Source: Chitinophaga pinensis DSM 2588
GTDB lineage: Bacteria; Bacteroidota; Bacteroidia; Chitinophagales; Chitinophagaceae
Direction of reading: 5' to 3'
Length of the DNA stretch: 64,000 nt
NCBI RefSeq assembly: GCF_000024005.1
Contig: NC_013132.1
Coordinates: forward strand, 1,426,001-1,490,000
Shown here: positions 8,144-16,661 of the stretch, in pieces
Layout of the letters: each line of letters starts with the position of its first letter
How positions within the stretch are numbered: the first letter of the stretch is position 1
Notes under the pieces: generated by a model
What the model saw: only the letters and a program-made list of their open reading frames with translations
Told to the model about the DNA's origin: nothing
The model's database searches: none
Position numbers and translations under genes: made by a program

Positions 8144-8196
8144 TCCTGACCTTTAATTGAGATAATGTCTGCCTTACGGCAGTCGGTAGTAAGCGG

Positions 8197-8204
8197 CAAA
8201 GGTA
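8197..8204 (-). promoter_or_regulatory. Probable -7 element of the rlmN operon
   Basis: On the minus strand the sequence reads TACCTTTG, matching TAnnTTTG, 53 bases before the rlmN ATG. No clear -33 TTG at 19-20 bases. Confidence 0.5.
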
Positions 8205-8310
8205 CGACATTTTATCCACGGACCATCAGAAAACGGGTAGATCCCTTCCAGATAAGGATTTCCGGGTAATATCCGGCTATTTCTCCGTATTATATCGTTA
8301 CTATACCGCC

Positions 8311-8358
8311 ATTACGCCGTTACCGCTTCGTTCATGAACGGAGAGATAACGGCCTAAT
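8311..8358. promoter_or_regulatory. 48-bp near-perfect palindrome, probable operator or structured leader
   Basis: The sequence is symmetrical about 8334/8335. The 12-base core CGTTCATGAACG (8329-8340) is a perfect palindrome, flanked by CCGTTA (8317-8322) and TAACGG (8347-8352) and then by ATTA-CG and CC-TAAT. Twenty of 24 base pairs are Watson-Crick. It lies in the 342-bp divergent spacer between rlmN and the thiolase, 128 bases before the thiolase ATG. No T run follows. Nothing else was found in the spacer beyond the rlmN -7 box and a short CTGCC/GGCAG hairpin at 8169-8182. Confidence 0.65.
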
Positions 8359-8485
8359 TACGTCGTAGTAAGGGTTTAATGGAAGAAACAAGCCATTTTA
8401 ACGGAGAAAGCGGCTACTGTATTGGTATTACCCTTGATTCCACTACATTTACAACCTTTATTAACCAAAGCAATCCATCAAAGCA

Positions 8486-9688
8486 ATGCAAGCTGCTTAC
8501 ATAGTAGACGCGGTCCGCACCCCAATAGGCCGTTATGGTGGGGTTCTGAGTACGATCCGGCCAGACGATATGCTGGCTCACCTGATCAAAGCCATTCTTG
8601 AACGTAATCCGACATTAGATCCTGCTGGTATTGAAGATGTTATAGCCGGCGCCACCAACCAGGCCGGTGAAGATAACCGGGATGTGGCCCGTATGGCTGC
8701 ATTACTGGCCGGACTGCCCGTGACGGTACCGGGTAATACGGTAAACCGCCTCTGTGCCTCCGGTATGCAGGCCATTATGGATGCCGCAAGGGCTATTATG
8801 TGTGGTGATGGAGACGTATATCTTGCCGGAGGGGTGGAAAGCATGACCCGCGCTCCGTTAGTGATGCCAAAGGCAGACGGCGCCTTCAGCCGTAAAACAG
8901 AAATGTATGATTCTACAATAGGCTGGCGATTTACCAATAAGAAGCTGGCAGACATGTATCATCCCTATTCCATGGGCGAAACGGCAGAAAATGTTGCCCG
9001 TCAGTGGAACATCAGCAGGGAGGAACAGGATCTGTTTGCTTATCAGAGCCAGCTGAAGTATAAAACCGCATATGATGCCGGTAAATGGGCGGCAGAGATC
9101 ATCCCGATCGCTATCACACCTAATAAACAGGGACAGGTAATTATCAGCGATGATGAGCCACCAAGGGAAACTTCCCTGGAAAAGCTGGCAGGACTGAAAC
9201 CTGCTTTTGCCAAAGAAGGAAGTGTTACCGCAGGTAATTCTGCCGGTATCAACGATGGTGCTGCCTGTGTATTGATCGTATCAGAGCAGGCATTGAAACA
9301 GTATAACCTGAAACCATTGATGCAGATAAAGGCAATGGCGGTGGCAGGTGTAGATCCTTCGATTATGGGAATCGGTCCGGTACCCGCTTCGCAGAAAGCA
9401 TTACACCGGGCGGGACTGACGGTAGATCAGCTTGATCTGATTGAATTGAATGAAGCATTTGCCGTACAGGCCCTGGCTTGTATCCGTGATCTGGGATTAG
9501 ATACTTCGAAGATCAATGTGAACGGAGGTTCCATCGCCATCGGGCATCCGCTGGGATGTACGGGCGCGCGGATTGCAGCTACACTGTTGCATGAATTCAA
9601 ACGCAGGCCACAGGCAAAGTATGGACTGACCACCATGTGTGTGGGAGTAGGACAGGGCGCCGCGATGATTTACGAGAACCTGGTATAG
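8486..9688 (+). CDS. Thiolase of the 3-oxoadipyl-CoA (PcaF/PaaJ) type
   Basis: Cleaves a 3-oxoacyl-CoA with CoA to acetyl-CoA and a shortened acyl-CoA, or runs in reverse. The 400-residue protein has the active-site motif NRLCASGMQ with Cys90, IAIGHPLGCTGAR with the catalytic His, and a C-terminal CVGVGQGAA. The segments ATNQAGEDNRDVARMAALLAGLPVTVPG and VMPKADGAFSR resemble 3-oxoadipyl-CoA thiolases of the beta-ketoadipate and phenylacetate pathways more than beta-oxidation FadA, but no other gene of those pathways is adjacent. General acetyl-CoA acyltransferase is the alternative. It appears monocistronic, with a hairpin just past its stop and an unusual long palindrome upstream. Confidence 0.88.
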   Translation: MQAAYIVDAVRTPIGRYGGVLSTIRPDDMLAHLIKAILERNPTLDPAGIEDVIAGATNQAGEDNRDVARMAALLAGLPVTVPGNTVNRLCASGMQAIMDAARAIMCGDGDVYLAGGVESMTRAPLVMPKADGAFSRKTEMYDSTIGWRFTNKKLADMYHPYSMGETAENVARQWNISREEQDLFAYQSQLKYKTAYDAGKWAAEIIPIAITPNKQGQVIISDDEPPRETSLEKLAGLKPAFAKEGSVTAGNSAGINDGAACVLIVSEQALKQYNLKPLMQIKAMAVAGVDPSIMGIGPVPASQKALHRAGLTVDQLDLIELNEAFAVQALACIRDLGLDTSKINVNGGSIAIGHPLGCTGARIAATLLHEFKRRPQAKYGLTTMCVGVGQGAAMIYENLV

Positions 9689-9697
9689 GAAAATAAG

Positions 9698-9729
9698 AAC
9701 GGGCGGTCGGAGTCTCCCGGCCGCCCGTT
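9698..9729. terminator. Hairpin between convergent thiolase and sigma factor genes
   Basis: A 9-bp outer stem (9698-9706 with 9721-9729) is extended by a 3-bp inner stem. GC-rich. Only a weak T run follows on either strand, so termination strength is uncertain. Confidence 0.6.
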
Positions 9730-9749
9730 GATGGCAAGCAAAAAAAGGA

Positions 9750-10331
9750 TTACAAACAAATCTGTTTCTCCGTCATCATCTTCCGGAGATTTATCAGACC
9801 ATATCTCATACGGCCCAATGCGGTATTGATGCTCACCTGGGTGAGATCGGCAATTTCTTTGAAACTGAGGTCTGCGTAGTGGCGGAGGATGATCACCTCA
9901 CGCTGTTCTTCCGGCAGCAGGTCGAGCATACGTCTTACACGATCGTGGCTCTGTGCCGTGATCATTTTTTCTTCTGCACTGCTCTCGCTGAAATTCAATA
10001 CGTTGAAAATATCTTTGTCGTCGCTGGTCTTGATGATAGGAGTACGCTTGATTTTACGGAAGTGATCCACACACAGGTTATGTGCAATACGCATCGCCCA
10101 GGGGAGGAATTTTCCTTTTTCCGTATAGCGTTCAGCTCTGATAGTATCTATAATCTTTATAAAGGTATCCTGGAAAATGTCTTCTGCCAGGAAAGCGTCT
10201 TTCACAAGTAATACGATAGAGGTATAGAGCTTATCTTTGTGTCTGTGCACTAATTCTTCCAATGCCGAAGCGTGACCCTTTTTGAAGAGGGTAATTAGCT
10301 GCTCATCACTTAGTTTGTACATTATTTGCAT
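9750..10331 (-). CDS. ECF-type RNA polymerase sigma factor
   Basis: A 193-residue sigma-70-family protein. Region 2 covers about residues 25-95 (LEELVHRHKDKLYTSI, AEDIFQDTFIKIIDTI, FLPWAMRIAHNLCVDHFRK). Region 4 covers about 130-190 (LDLLPEEQREVIILRHYADLSFKEIA, SINTALGRMRYGLINLRKMM). It redirects RNA polymerase to a set of promoters not known here. No anti-sigma gene is adjacent, which fits a type that is broadly conserved in Bacteroidota without a membrane-bound partner. Start is the ATG at 10331 or the in-frame ATG at 10322; both follow a 140-base leader from a good promoter. Confidence 0.9.
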   Translation of the reverse strand: MQIMYKLSDEQLITLFKKGHASALEELVHRHKDKLYTSIVLLVKDAFLAEDIFQDTFIKIIDTIRAERYTEKGKFLPWAMRIAHNLCVDHFRKIKRTPIIKTSDDKDIFNVLNFSESSAEEKMITAQSHDRVRRMLDLLPEEQREVIILRHYADLSFKEIADLTQVSINTALGRMRYGLINLRKMMTEKQICL

Positions 10332-10470
10332 AAACTTCTACAATAGCGGGTTTATAATAAAAATAGGACTTGTGACAGTCGTAGGAAAAATGTGTAGAGT
10401 TTATGCTATAATAGGTAGTTTTAGCGGTTATAAATATGAACCTGGGAAGACCTTCAGGTTTCATCTAATG

Positions 10471-10500
10471 CAAATATAAAGTAATAGTTCAATAAAACAA
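10471..10500 (-). promoter_or_regulatory. Complete Bacteroidota-type promoter of the sigma factor gene
   Basis: On the minus strand TTG (10500-10498), a 19-base spacer and TATATTTG (10478-10471) fit the consensus TTG-N19-TAnnTTTG. It predicts a 5' leader of about 130-140 bases. The 313-bp divergent spacer 10332-10644 shows nothing else clear; a TATTTTTA just before uvrA is only a weak candidate. Confidence 0.65.
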
Positions 10501-10644
10501 TCCCTCATTTGTGCAATTTTCCTGTCATTTAATATAGCCACAACCCCACGGAATTGAGCGGCCCTTGCAGGTTTTGCCTATAACGCATTCAGGTAGAATG
10601 GAATGCTGCCGGAATGGTTTACTTTCAGTATTTTTACATCTATT

Positions 10645-13461
10645 ATGGCTACTAAAGTGAAGAAAACGGAAACAATAACTGAAGCTCAGTCAGTTAGTAC
10701 GCAAGATCAGATTTTCATTAAGGGCGCACGCGTTCACAACCTCAAAAATGTTAGCGTAGGCATTCCAAGAAGCAAGCTGGTAGTGGTAACCGGAGTCTCC
10801 GGTTCAGGCAAGTCTTCACTGACCATGGACACATTGTATGCTGAAGGCCAGCGCCGTTATGCGGAGAGCCTCAGCGCTTATGCCCGTCAGTTCCTTATGC
10901 GCATGAACAAACCTGATGTGGATTACATCAAGGGGATTTGTCCTGCCATTGCCATCGAGCAGAAAGTGATCACCCGTACACCACGGTCTACCGTGGGCTC
11001 TATGACGGAGATATACGATTACCTCCGCCTCTTTTTCGCCCGTATCGGCAAAACATATTCTCCTGTCTCCGGTCAGCTCGTAAAGAAACACGAGGTGAGT
11101 GATGTGGTTGATTATATCAAAAAATTGCCTGCCGGGTCCAAGATACAATTGCTGGTTACCTTCCGCCGTCACGAAAAACGCGACGTGAAAGAAGAATTGC
11201 AGATCCTGATGCAGAAAGGTTTTTCCCGTCTGTATGTAAAGGAAAAAGGCAAGGGCGCTCTGCTGCGTATCGAAGAATTGCTGGATGAAAAGAAACCGGC
11301 GCTGCCCAAGGAGGCTTACCTGCTGGTGGATCGACTCGTGGCAAAGGAATTTGAAGAGGATGACCTGCACCGCATCGGCGATAGTGTGCAAACCGCTTTT
11401 TATGAAAGCGAGGGCGACTGTCTCGTAGAGGTAAATGGTGAAGAGATGAAACACTTCTCCAACCGTTTTGAACTCGATGGAATGCAGTTTGAAGAGCCGG
11501 TACCCAACCTGTTCTCCTTCAACAACCCTTACGGTGCTTGTCCTGTATGTGAAGGTTTCGGCCAGGTACTCGGTATTGACGCCGATCTGGTAATACCTGA
11601 CAAACGCCTGAGTGTATATGAAAACGCCATCGCCCCCTGGAGAGGTGAGAAGATGGGCGAATACAAAGAAGCACTGATAAAAGCCTCCCGTAAGTTCAAT
11701 TTCCCGATCCACAAACCAATCGTTGATCTTACAGATGAACAAGTTCAGTTGCTCTGGACGGGGAACGAGCATTTCTACGGACTGAACGAGTTTTTCAAAA
11801 TGGTGGAGCAGAACCTGTACAAAGTACAGTACCGTGTGCTGCAATCCCGCTACCGTGGCCGGACTGGTTGTCCGGAGTGCGGAGGTGGCCGCCTGAGAAA
11901 AGAAGCTTTATACATTAAAGTGGCTGGCGTTAATATCGCACAACTGGTAGATATGCCGGTAAGCAACCTCTACGAATGGTTTCAGCAGCTGCAACTGTCA
12001 GAATATGATCAGCAGGTAGCAAAGCGAATCCTGGTAGAAATTGATCACCGGCTGAAGACATTACTGGATGTAGGTCTGGGTTATCTCACCCTGAACCGTG
12101 TGGCCAACACATTAAGTGGTGGGGAAAGTCAGCGTATACAGCTGACCCGCTCGCTGGGTAGTAATCTGACCAATTCCATGTACATACTCGATGAACCAAG
12201 TATCGGTCTGCACGCCCGCGATACCCATCGTCTCATTGGTGTACTGAAAGAACTACGTGACCTGGGTAACACCGTGGTCGTAGTAGAGCACGATGAAATG
12301 ATGATGGAAGAAGCCGACTATATCATCGATATGGGACCATTGGCCAGTCACCTGGGTGGTGAGGTGATCTTCGCCGGTAATTACCAGGAGATCCTGAAAG
12401 ACAGTAAAAGTCTGACAGGTAAATATCTCAGCGGCCAATTAAGCATTGAGCCGCCGATCAAGCTCCGTAAATGGAAAAAAGCGATTTCCCTGGAAGGATG
12501 CCGTCAACATAACCTGAAAAATATCGATGTCGATTTCCCTTTACAGGTACTGACTGTTGTGAGCGGTGTGAGCGGATCCGGTAAGACCACACTGGTAAAA
12601 CAGATCCTTTATCCGGCACTCATGAAACTGAAGGGTGAATTTGCAGATCGCGTAGGGCAGCACCGTGCACTGAAAGGCGCTGTAGATGATATCACACAGA
12701 TCGAAATGGTTGACCAGAATCCGATCGGAAAATCATCCCGTTCCAACCCGGTTACTTATATCAAAGCATATGACGAAATCCGTGACCTGTATGCAAAGCA
12801 GCAGCTGAGCAAAATGCGTGGATTCCAGCCAAAACATTTCTCTTTCAACGTGGACGGTGGTCGTTGCGACGCCTGCAAAGGAGAAGGAGAAGTAATTGTA
12901 GAAATGCAGTTCCTGGCAGACGTTCACCTGCAATGTGAAACCTGCGGTGGCCGCCGTTTCAAAGAAGAAGTACTGGAAGTGACCTATAAAGGCAAAAACA
13001 TCTATGACGTACTTGAAATGAGCGTGGAAGAGTCCCTGGATTTCTTCAAAGATGAAAAAGACGTTTGTAACAAGATTCGTCCGCTGAGTGATGTAGGGCT
13101 GGGATATGTGAAACTCGGTCAGAGTAGTGATACACTGAGTGGTGGTGAAGCACAGCGTGTGAAACTGGCTTCTTTCCTCGGTAAAGGAAAAGCACAGGGA
13201 CATATCCTGTTCATCTTCGATGAACCGACTACCGGTCTTCACTTCCATGACATCAAGAAACTGCTGGCTTCCTTTAACGCCCTGATTGATCAGGGACATA
13301 GCGTACTGGTAATTGAACACAATATTGACGTGATCCGCAGTGCTGACTGGGTAATTGACCTGGGACCTGAGGGGGGCGCCGGTGGCGGACAGTTATTGTA
13401 TGCTGGATTGCCGGAAGGGCTGAAGGATGTGAAGGAGAGTTATACAGGAAAATACTTGTAA
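10645..13461 (+). CDS. uvrA: Excinuclease ABC subunit A
   Basis: Damage-recognition ATPase of nucleotide excision repair, acting with UvrB. The 938-residue protein has two ABC modules: Walker A GVSGSGKSSL near residue 45 and GVSGSGKTTL in the second half; signature LSGGESQRIQLTRSLGS and LSGGEAQRVKLASFLG; and Walker B segments ending in LDEPSIGLHARD and FDEPTTGLHFHD. Zinc-binding Cys pairs are seen in CPVCEGFG, CPECGGGR and CDACKGEGE...CETCGGRRF. The ATG at 10645 (MATKVKKTET) is preferred over the upstream in-frame TTG at 10603. uvrB is not in the window. The gene is followed at once by an AATTAGG-type repeat unit. Confidence 0.96.
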   Translation: MATKVKKTETITEAQSVSTQDQIFIKGARVHNLKNVSVGIPRSKLVVVTGVSGSGKSSLTMDTLYAEGQRRYAESLSAYARQFLMRMNKPDVDYIKGICPAIAIEQKVITRTPRSTVGSMTEIYDYLRLFFARIGKTYSPVSGQLVKKHEVSDVVDYIKKLPAGSKIQLLVTFRRHEKRDVKEELQILMQKGFSRLYVKEKGKGALLRIEELLDEKKPALPKEAYLLVDRLVAKEFEEDDLHRIGDSVQTAFYESEGDCLVEVNGEEMKHFSNRFELDGMQFEEPVPNLFSFNNPYGACPVCEGFGQVLGIDADLVIPDKRLSVYENAIAPWRGEKMGEYKEALIKASRKFNFPIHKPIVDLTDEQVQLLWTGNEHFYGLNEFFKMVEQNLYKVQYRVLQSRYRGRTGCPECGGGRLRKEALYIKVAGVNIAQLVDMPVSNLYEWFQQLQLSEYDQQVAKRILVEIDHRLKTLLDVGLGYLTLNRVANTLSGGESQRIQLTRSLGSNLTNSMYILDEPSIGLHARDTHRLIGVLKELRDLGNTVVVVEHDEMMMEEADYIIDMGPLASHLGGEVIFAGNYQEILKDSKSLTGKYLSGQLSIEPPIKLRKWKKAISLEGCRQHNLKNIDVDFPLQVLTVVSGVSGSGKTTLVKQILYPALMKLKGEFADRVGQHRALKGAVDDITQIEMVDQNPIGKSSRSNPVTYIKAYDEIRDLYAKQQLSKMRGFQPKHFSFNVDGGRCDACKGEGEVIVEMQFLADVHLQCETCGGRRFKEEVLEVTYKGKNIYDVLEMSVEESLDFFKDEKDVCNKIRPLSDVGLGYVKLGQSSDTLSGGEAQRVKLASFLGKGKAQGHILFIFDEPTTGLHFHDIKKLLASFNALIDQGHSVLVIEHNIDVIRSADWVIDLGPEGGAGGGQLLYAGLPEGLKDVKESYTGKYL

Positions 13462-13463
13462 AT

Positions 13464-13646
13464 AATTAGGAATTAGGAATTAACAATTAGGAATTAATCC
13501 TATAATTCATTGATTCGTAATTAAATGTGTTTGTGCTGAAATGGCATCAGGATAAATGAAAAAGCTGCAGAGATGATCTCCGCAGCTTTTTCATTTTATG
13601 GAAATACATTGGGACAGCCCAATTCCTAATTGAAAATTCCTAATTT
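13464..13646. repeat. AATTAGG/CCTAATT-bracketed intergenic unit A
   Basis: The left arm (13464-13497) is built of heptamers AATTAGG, with one AATTAAC, starting 2 bases after the uvrA stop. The right arm (13619-13646) is the inverted form and reaches into the stop codon of the convergent DUF4293 gene. The 183-bp unit encloses a terminator. Two further units and one isolated arm occur in the window. Confidence 0.75.
13557..13593. terminator. Bidirectional terminator inside repeat unit A
   Basis: A 12-bp outer stem (13557-13568 with 13582-13593) with A and T runs at its base, plus an inner GAGAT/ATCTC stem, suits termination from both strands. It serves uvrA and the convergent DUF4293 gene. Confidence 0.85.
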
Positions 13647-14085
13647 ATCTCAGTCTGTCCAGTGACTTAATCAGTTTTTCATCTTTGAAAATGCCTCTGG
13701 CAGCCATCAGCAAAAAGATAAATATCAGAACTGGCAGGAAAGCGCCTGGCAGATAGGTGGCAGTAGTGATCAGTTTGCCCTGGGACTGAATATCGTTAGC
13801 AGTATCCTGTACTTTGAAGTATTGCAGGGCAATTGCTGCAACAGACAGCAGGATATTCAGTATGGTCAGTCTGAACTGTAATTTGCGGTTTTTGAACAGG
13901 AAAATACAAAACAGGGCCAATCCTACCACCAGCATCAGCACCAGAAACACTATAAAGCTCGACTGTGCATTAAAATATCTGATTGATCCGTCGTTAAGGG
14001 TAGCTTTCCAGATATTCAGGAACCAGGTACCGATACCGGCCGCAGCCGCTAATAAAAGGTAAAGACTTTGAATGCGTTGTATCAT
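13645..14085 (-). CDS. DUF4293 family membrane protein
   Basis: A 146-residue protein with four predicted membrane segments (about residues 6-26, 42-65, 73-92 and 112-132) and a short basic C-terminus (KDEKLIKSLDRLR). The N-terminus MIQRIQSLYLLLAAAAG is typical of DUF4293, a Bacteroidota-specific family of unknown function. It is divergent from the malic enzyme gene and convergent with uvrA. Its stop codon overlaps the right arm of repeat unit A. Confidence 0.85.
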   Translation of the reverse strand: MIQRIQSLYLLLAAAAGIGTWFLNIWKATLNDGSIRYFNAQSSFIVFLVLMLVVGLALFCIFLFKNRKLQFRLTILNILLSVAAIALQYFKVQDTANDIQSQGKLITTATYLPGAFLPVLIFIFLLMAARGIFKDEKLIKSLDRLR

Positions 14086-14205
14086 GTTTGTCAGGGAGAT
14101 TTACCGGGTAAAAATAAGTAAATATTGTGAACCTACTCTTTCGTGGTACTCACTGTTCTTTCAATACTTCGTATATTGCACGCCCAAGAACAATCTTTTA
14201 TTGAA

Positions 14206-16491
14206 ATGGCAAGAAAACAGAACAAGCAGGATGCATTGGATTACCATGCATTGGGGCGGCCTGGAAAAATTGAAGTAATACCTACAAAGAACACCAAGAC
14301 ACAATGGGACCTTTCACTGGCTTACTCTCCCGGAGTAGCAGAGCCATGTAAGGAGATCGCCAAAGACGTAGAGAATGTGTACAAATATACCGCCAAAGGA
14401 AATCTGGTAGCGGTAATCAGTAATGGTACGGCAGTACTCGGCCTGGGCGATATTGGTCCGGAAGCGGGTAAACCGGTAATGGAAGGTAAAGCTGTATTGT
14501 TCAAAATCTTCGCAGATATCGATGTGTTTGACATTGAGCTGAACACAAAGAACGTGGACGAGTTTGTACAGGTTGTGAAAGCCATGGAACCGACTTTCGG
14601 TGGTATCAACCTGGAAGACATCAAAAGTCCTGAGTGCTTTGCGATAGAAGAGCGGCTGAAAAAGGAACTGAGAATTCCTATTATGCACGACGATCAGCAT
14701 GGTACGGCCATCATTTCCAGCGCAGCTCTGCTGAACGCCCTGGAACTGGTAAAAAAAGACATTGACAAGGTTAATATAGTTATAAATGGCGCCGGTGCGG
14801 CTGCCATGGCCTGTGTGAAACTGTATGTGTCACTGGGCGCAAACAAAGAAAATATCATCATGTTTGACAAGGATGGCGTGATCAATACCACACGTCCTAA
14901 TCTGTCAGATATGCACAAACAGTTCGCTACTACTTCTACGGTAACTGAACTGGCGGAAGCGCTGAAAGGCGCTGACGTATTTGTTGGTCTGTCGGTTGGT
15001 AACGTGGTTACCCCTAACATGATCAAGAGCATGGCGGATAATCCGATCGTGTTTGCAATGGCCAATCCGGATCCGGAGATCGCTTATGATCTGGCGGTTG
15101 CATCCCGTCCTGATGTCATTATGTGTACGGGTCGTTCAGATCATCCTAACCAGGTAAACAACGTACTCGGTTTCCCTTATATTTTCCGTGGAGCGCTGGA
15201 CGTACGTGCTACCCAGATCAACGAAGAAATGAAACTGGCAGCCGTACATGCGCTGGCAGAACTGGCAAAGGAATCGGTACCGGATATCGTGAACCTGGCT
15301 TACAATGAAAGGAACCTGTTTTTCGGTCCGCGATATATCATCCCGAAACCACTGGATCCGCGTTTGCTGAGCCACGTAGCCCCTGCGGTAGCAAAAGCTG
15401 CTATGGACAGCGGTGTAGCGCAGCAGCCTATTACAGACTGGGATGCTTATGTGGAAGTACTGAACAAACGTCTGGGTCTGGATAACCAGTTGTTCCGCGT
15501 AATCGGTACCAAGGCCCGTCAGGACCCACGTAAGGTTGTATTCGCGGAGGCAGACAACCTGAAAGTACTGAAGGCATCACAGGTAGTAAGGGAAGAGGGT
15601 ATTGCGTATCCTATCCTGTTGGGTAATGAACTGCGTATCCGTAACCTGGCAGCAGAAAACGGTATCGAACTGGATGACACGGTGATCATCGATCCTAAGA
15701 GCGATGAAATGAGTGAGAAACGTCATCATTTTGGTGAACTGTTCTTCAAAAAACGTCAGCGTAAAGGATTTAACCAATATGAAGCGAAGAAAGTAATGCG
15801 TGAGCGTAACTACTTTGGTTGTATGCTGGTTGAAACAGGAGAAGCGGATGCGCTGATCTCCGGTCTGACACGTAACTACCCTGATACAATTCGTCCGGCA
15901 TTACATGTAATCGGTATGGAGCCGAATGCAAAACGCGTGGCCGGTATGTATATCATCAATACAAAACGCGGTCCGCTGTTCCTGGGAGACACTACGGTGA
16001 ACTTCAACCCTACAGCGGAAGAACTGGCAGAAATCACCCTGCTGGTAGCAAATGAAGTAAGACAATTTAACATCACGCCACGTATCGCGATGTTGTCTTA
16101 TTCCAGCTTTGGTTCCAGCGGTACAGCGGAAGCGCAGCTGGTAGCAAAGGCGCGTGACATTGTAAAACAGAAAGATCCAACCCTGATCGTAGATGGTGAG
16201 ATCCAGGCGGCGATGGCCTTTAACCAGGAGATCCTGAAGGATAGTTATCCTTTCAGTGAATTGCTGGGACAGGAGGTAAATACGCTGATTTTCCCGAATC
16301 TGGCGGCAGGTAACATCGCATATAACCTTCTCCAGGAAGTAGCGGGCTTCGATGCGATCGGTCCGGTACTCTTAGGTATGAAGAAACCCGTGCACATCCT
16401 TCAGCTGGGCAGCACCGTTCGTTCTATTGTGAACATGGTGAATATTGCGGTAGTGGATGCACAGCATAAGTGTTGCGACGGGAAGAAGTAA
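14206..16491 (+). CDS. maeB: NADP-dependent malic enzyme fused to a phosphotransacetylase-like domain
   Basis: Oxidatively decarboxylates malate to pyruvate, usually with NADP. The 761-residue protein has the malic enzyme half first (about 1-410, with [55 protein letters not shown] and [12 protein letters not shown]) and a PTA-like half from about 430 ([35 protein letters not shown]). In this fusion the PTA part is generally regulatory, binding acetyl-CoA, rather than catalytic; that is family knowledge. The frame runs upstream to 14143, but the ATG at 14206 ([14 protein letters not shown]) is the natural start. Repeat unit B begins 4 bases after the stop. Confidence 0.94.
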   Translation: MARKQNKQDALDYHALGRPGKIEVIPTKNTKTQWDLSLAYSPGVAEPCKEIAKDVENVYKYTAKGNLVAVISNGTAVLGLGDIGPEAGKPVMEGKAVLFKIFADIDVFDIELNTKNVDEFVQVVKAMEPTFGGINLEDIKSPECFAIEERLKKELRIPIMHDDQHGTAIISSAALLNALELVKKDIDKVNIVINGAGAAAMACVKLYVSLGANKENIIMFDKDGVINTTRPNLSDMHKQFATTSTVTELAEALKGADVFVGLSVGNVVTPNMIKSMADNPIVFAMANPDPEIAYDLAVASRPDVIMCTGRSDHPNQVNNVLGFPYIFRGALDVRATQINEEMKLAAVHALAELAKESVPDIVNLAYNERNLFFGPRYIIPKPLDPRLLSHVAPAVAKAAMDSGVAQQPITDWDAYVEVLNKRLGLDNQLFRVIGTKARQDPRKVVFAEADNLKVLKASQVVREEGIAYPILLGNELRIRNLAAENGIELDDTVIIDPKSDEMSEKRHHFGELFFKKRQRKGFNQYEAKKVMRERNYFGCMLVETGEADALISGLTRNYPDTIRPALHVIGMEPNAKRVAGMYIINTKRGPLFLGDTTVNFNPTAEELAEITLLVANEVRQFNITPRIAMLSYSSFGSSGTAEAQLVAKARDIVKQKDPTLIVDGEIQAAMAFNQEILKDSYPFSELLGQEVNTLIFPNLAAGNIAYNLLQEVAGFDAIGPVLLGMKKPVHILQLGSTVRSIVNMVNIAVVDAQHKCCDGKK

Positions 16492-16494
16492 TTT

Positions 16495-16659
16495 CAATTA
16501 GGAATTAGGAATTAGGAATTAACAATTAGGAATTTCTGTATTAATGTCCTGAATAGGAGTTAATAACGGTATTAAGTTATTAACTTAATAAAAAGTTTGG
16601 AACTGAGTGATGCTTTGCGGCTTACCAATTCCTAATTCCTAATTGCTAATTCCTAATTG
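16495..16659. repeat. AATTAGG/CCTAATT-bracketed intergenic unit B
   Basis: The left arm (16496-16534) is five AATTAGG-like heptamers starting 4 bases after the malic enzyme stop. The right arm (16625-16659) is the inverted complement with four CCTAATT-like heptamers. The 90-bp interior is AT-rich and unlike that of unit A, apart from a TTAATAACGG...TTATTAA stretch that can fold. The right arm ends 2 bases before the proposed TTG start of the next gene. Confidence 0.78.
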
Positions 16660-16661
16660 TT

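Noticed and set aside
10816..11844. A long minus-strand open frame inside uvrA
   Set aside because: It lies entirely opposite a well-conserved gene, and its translation has no domain pattern. Codon bias of uvrA explains its openness.
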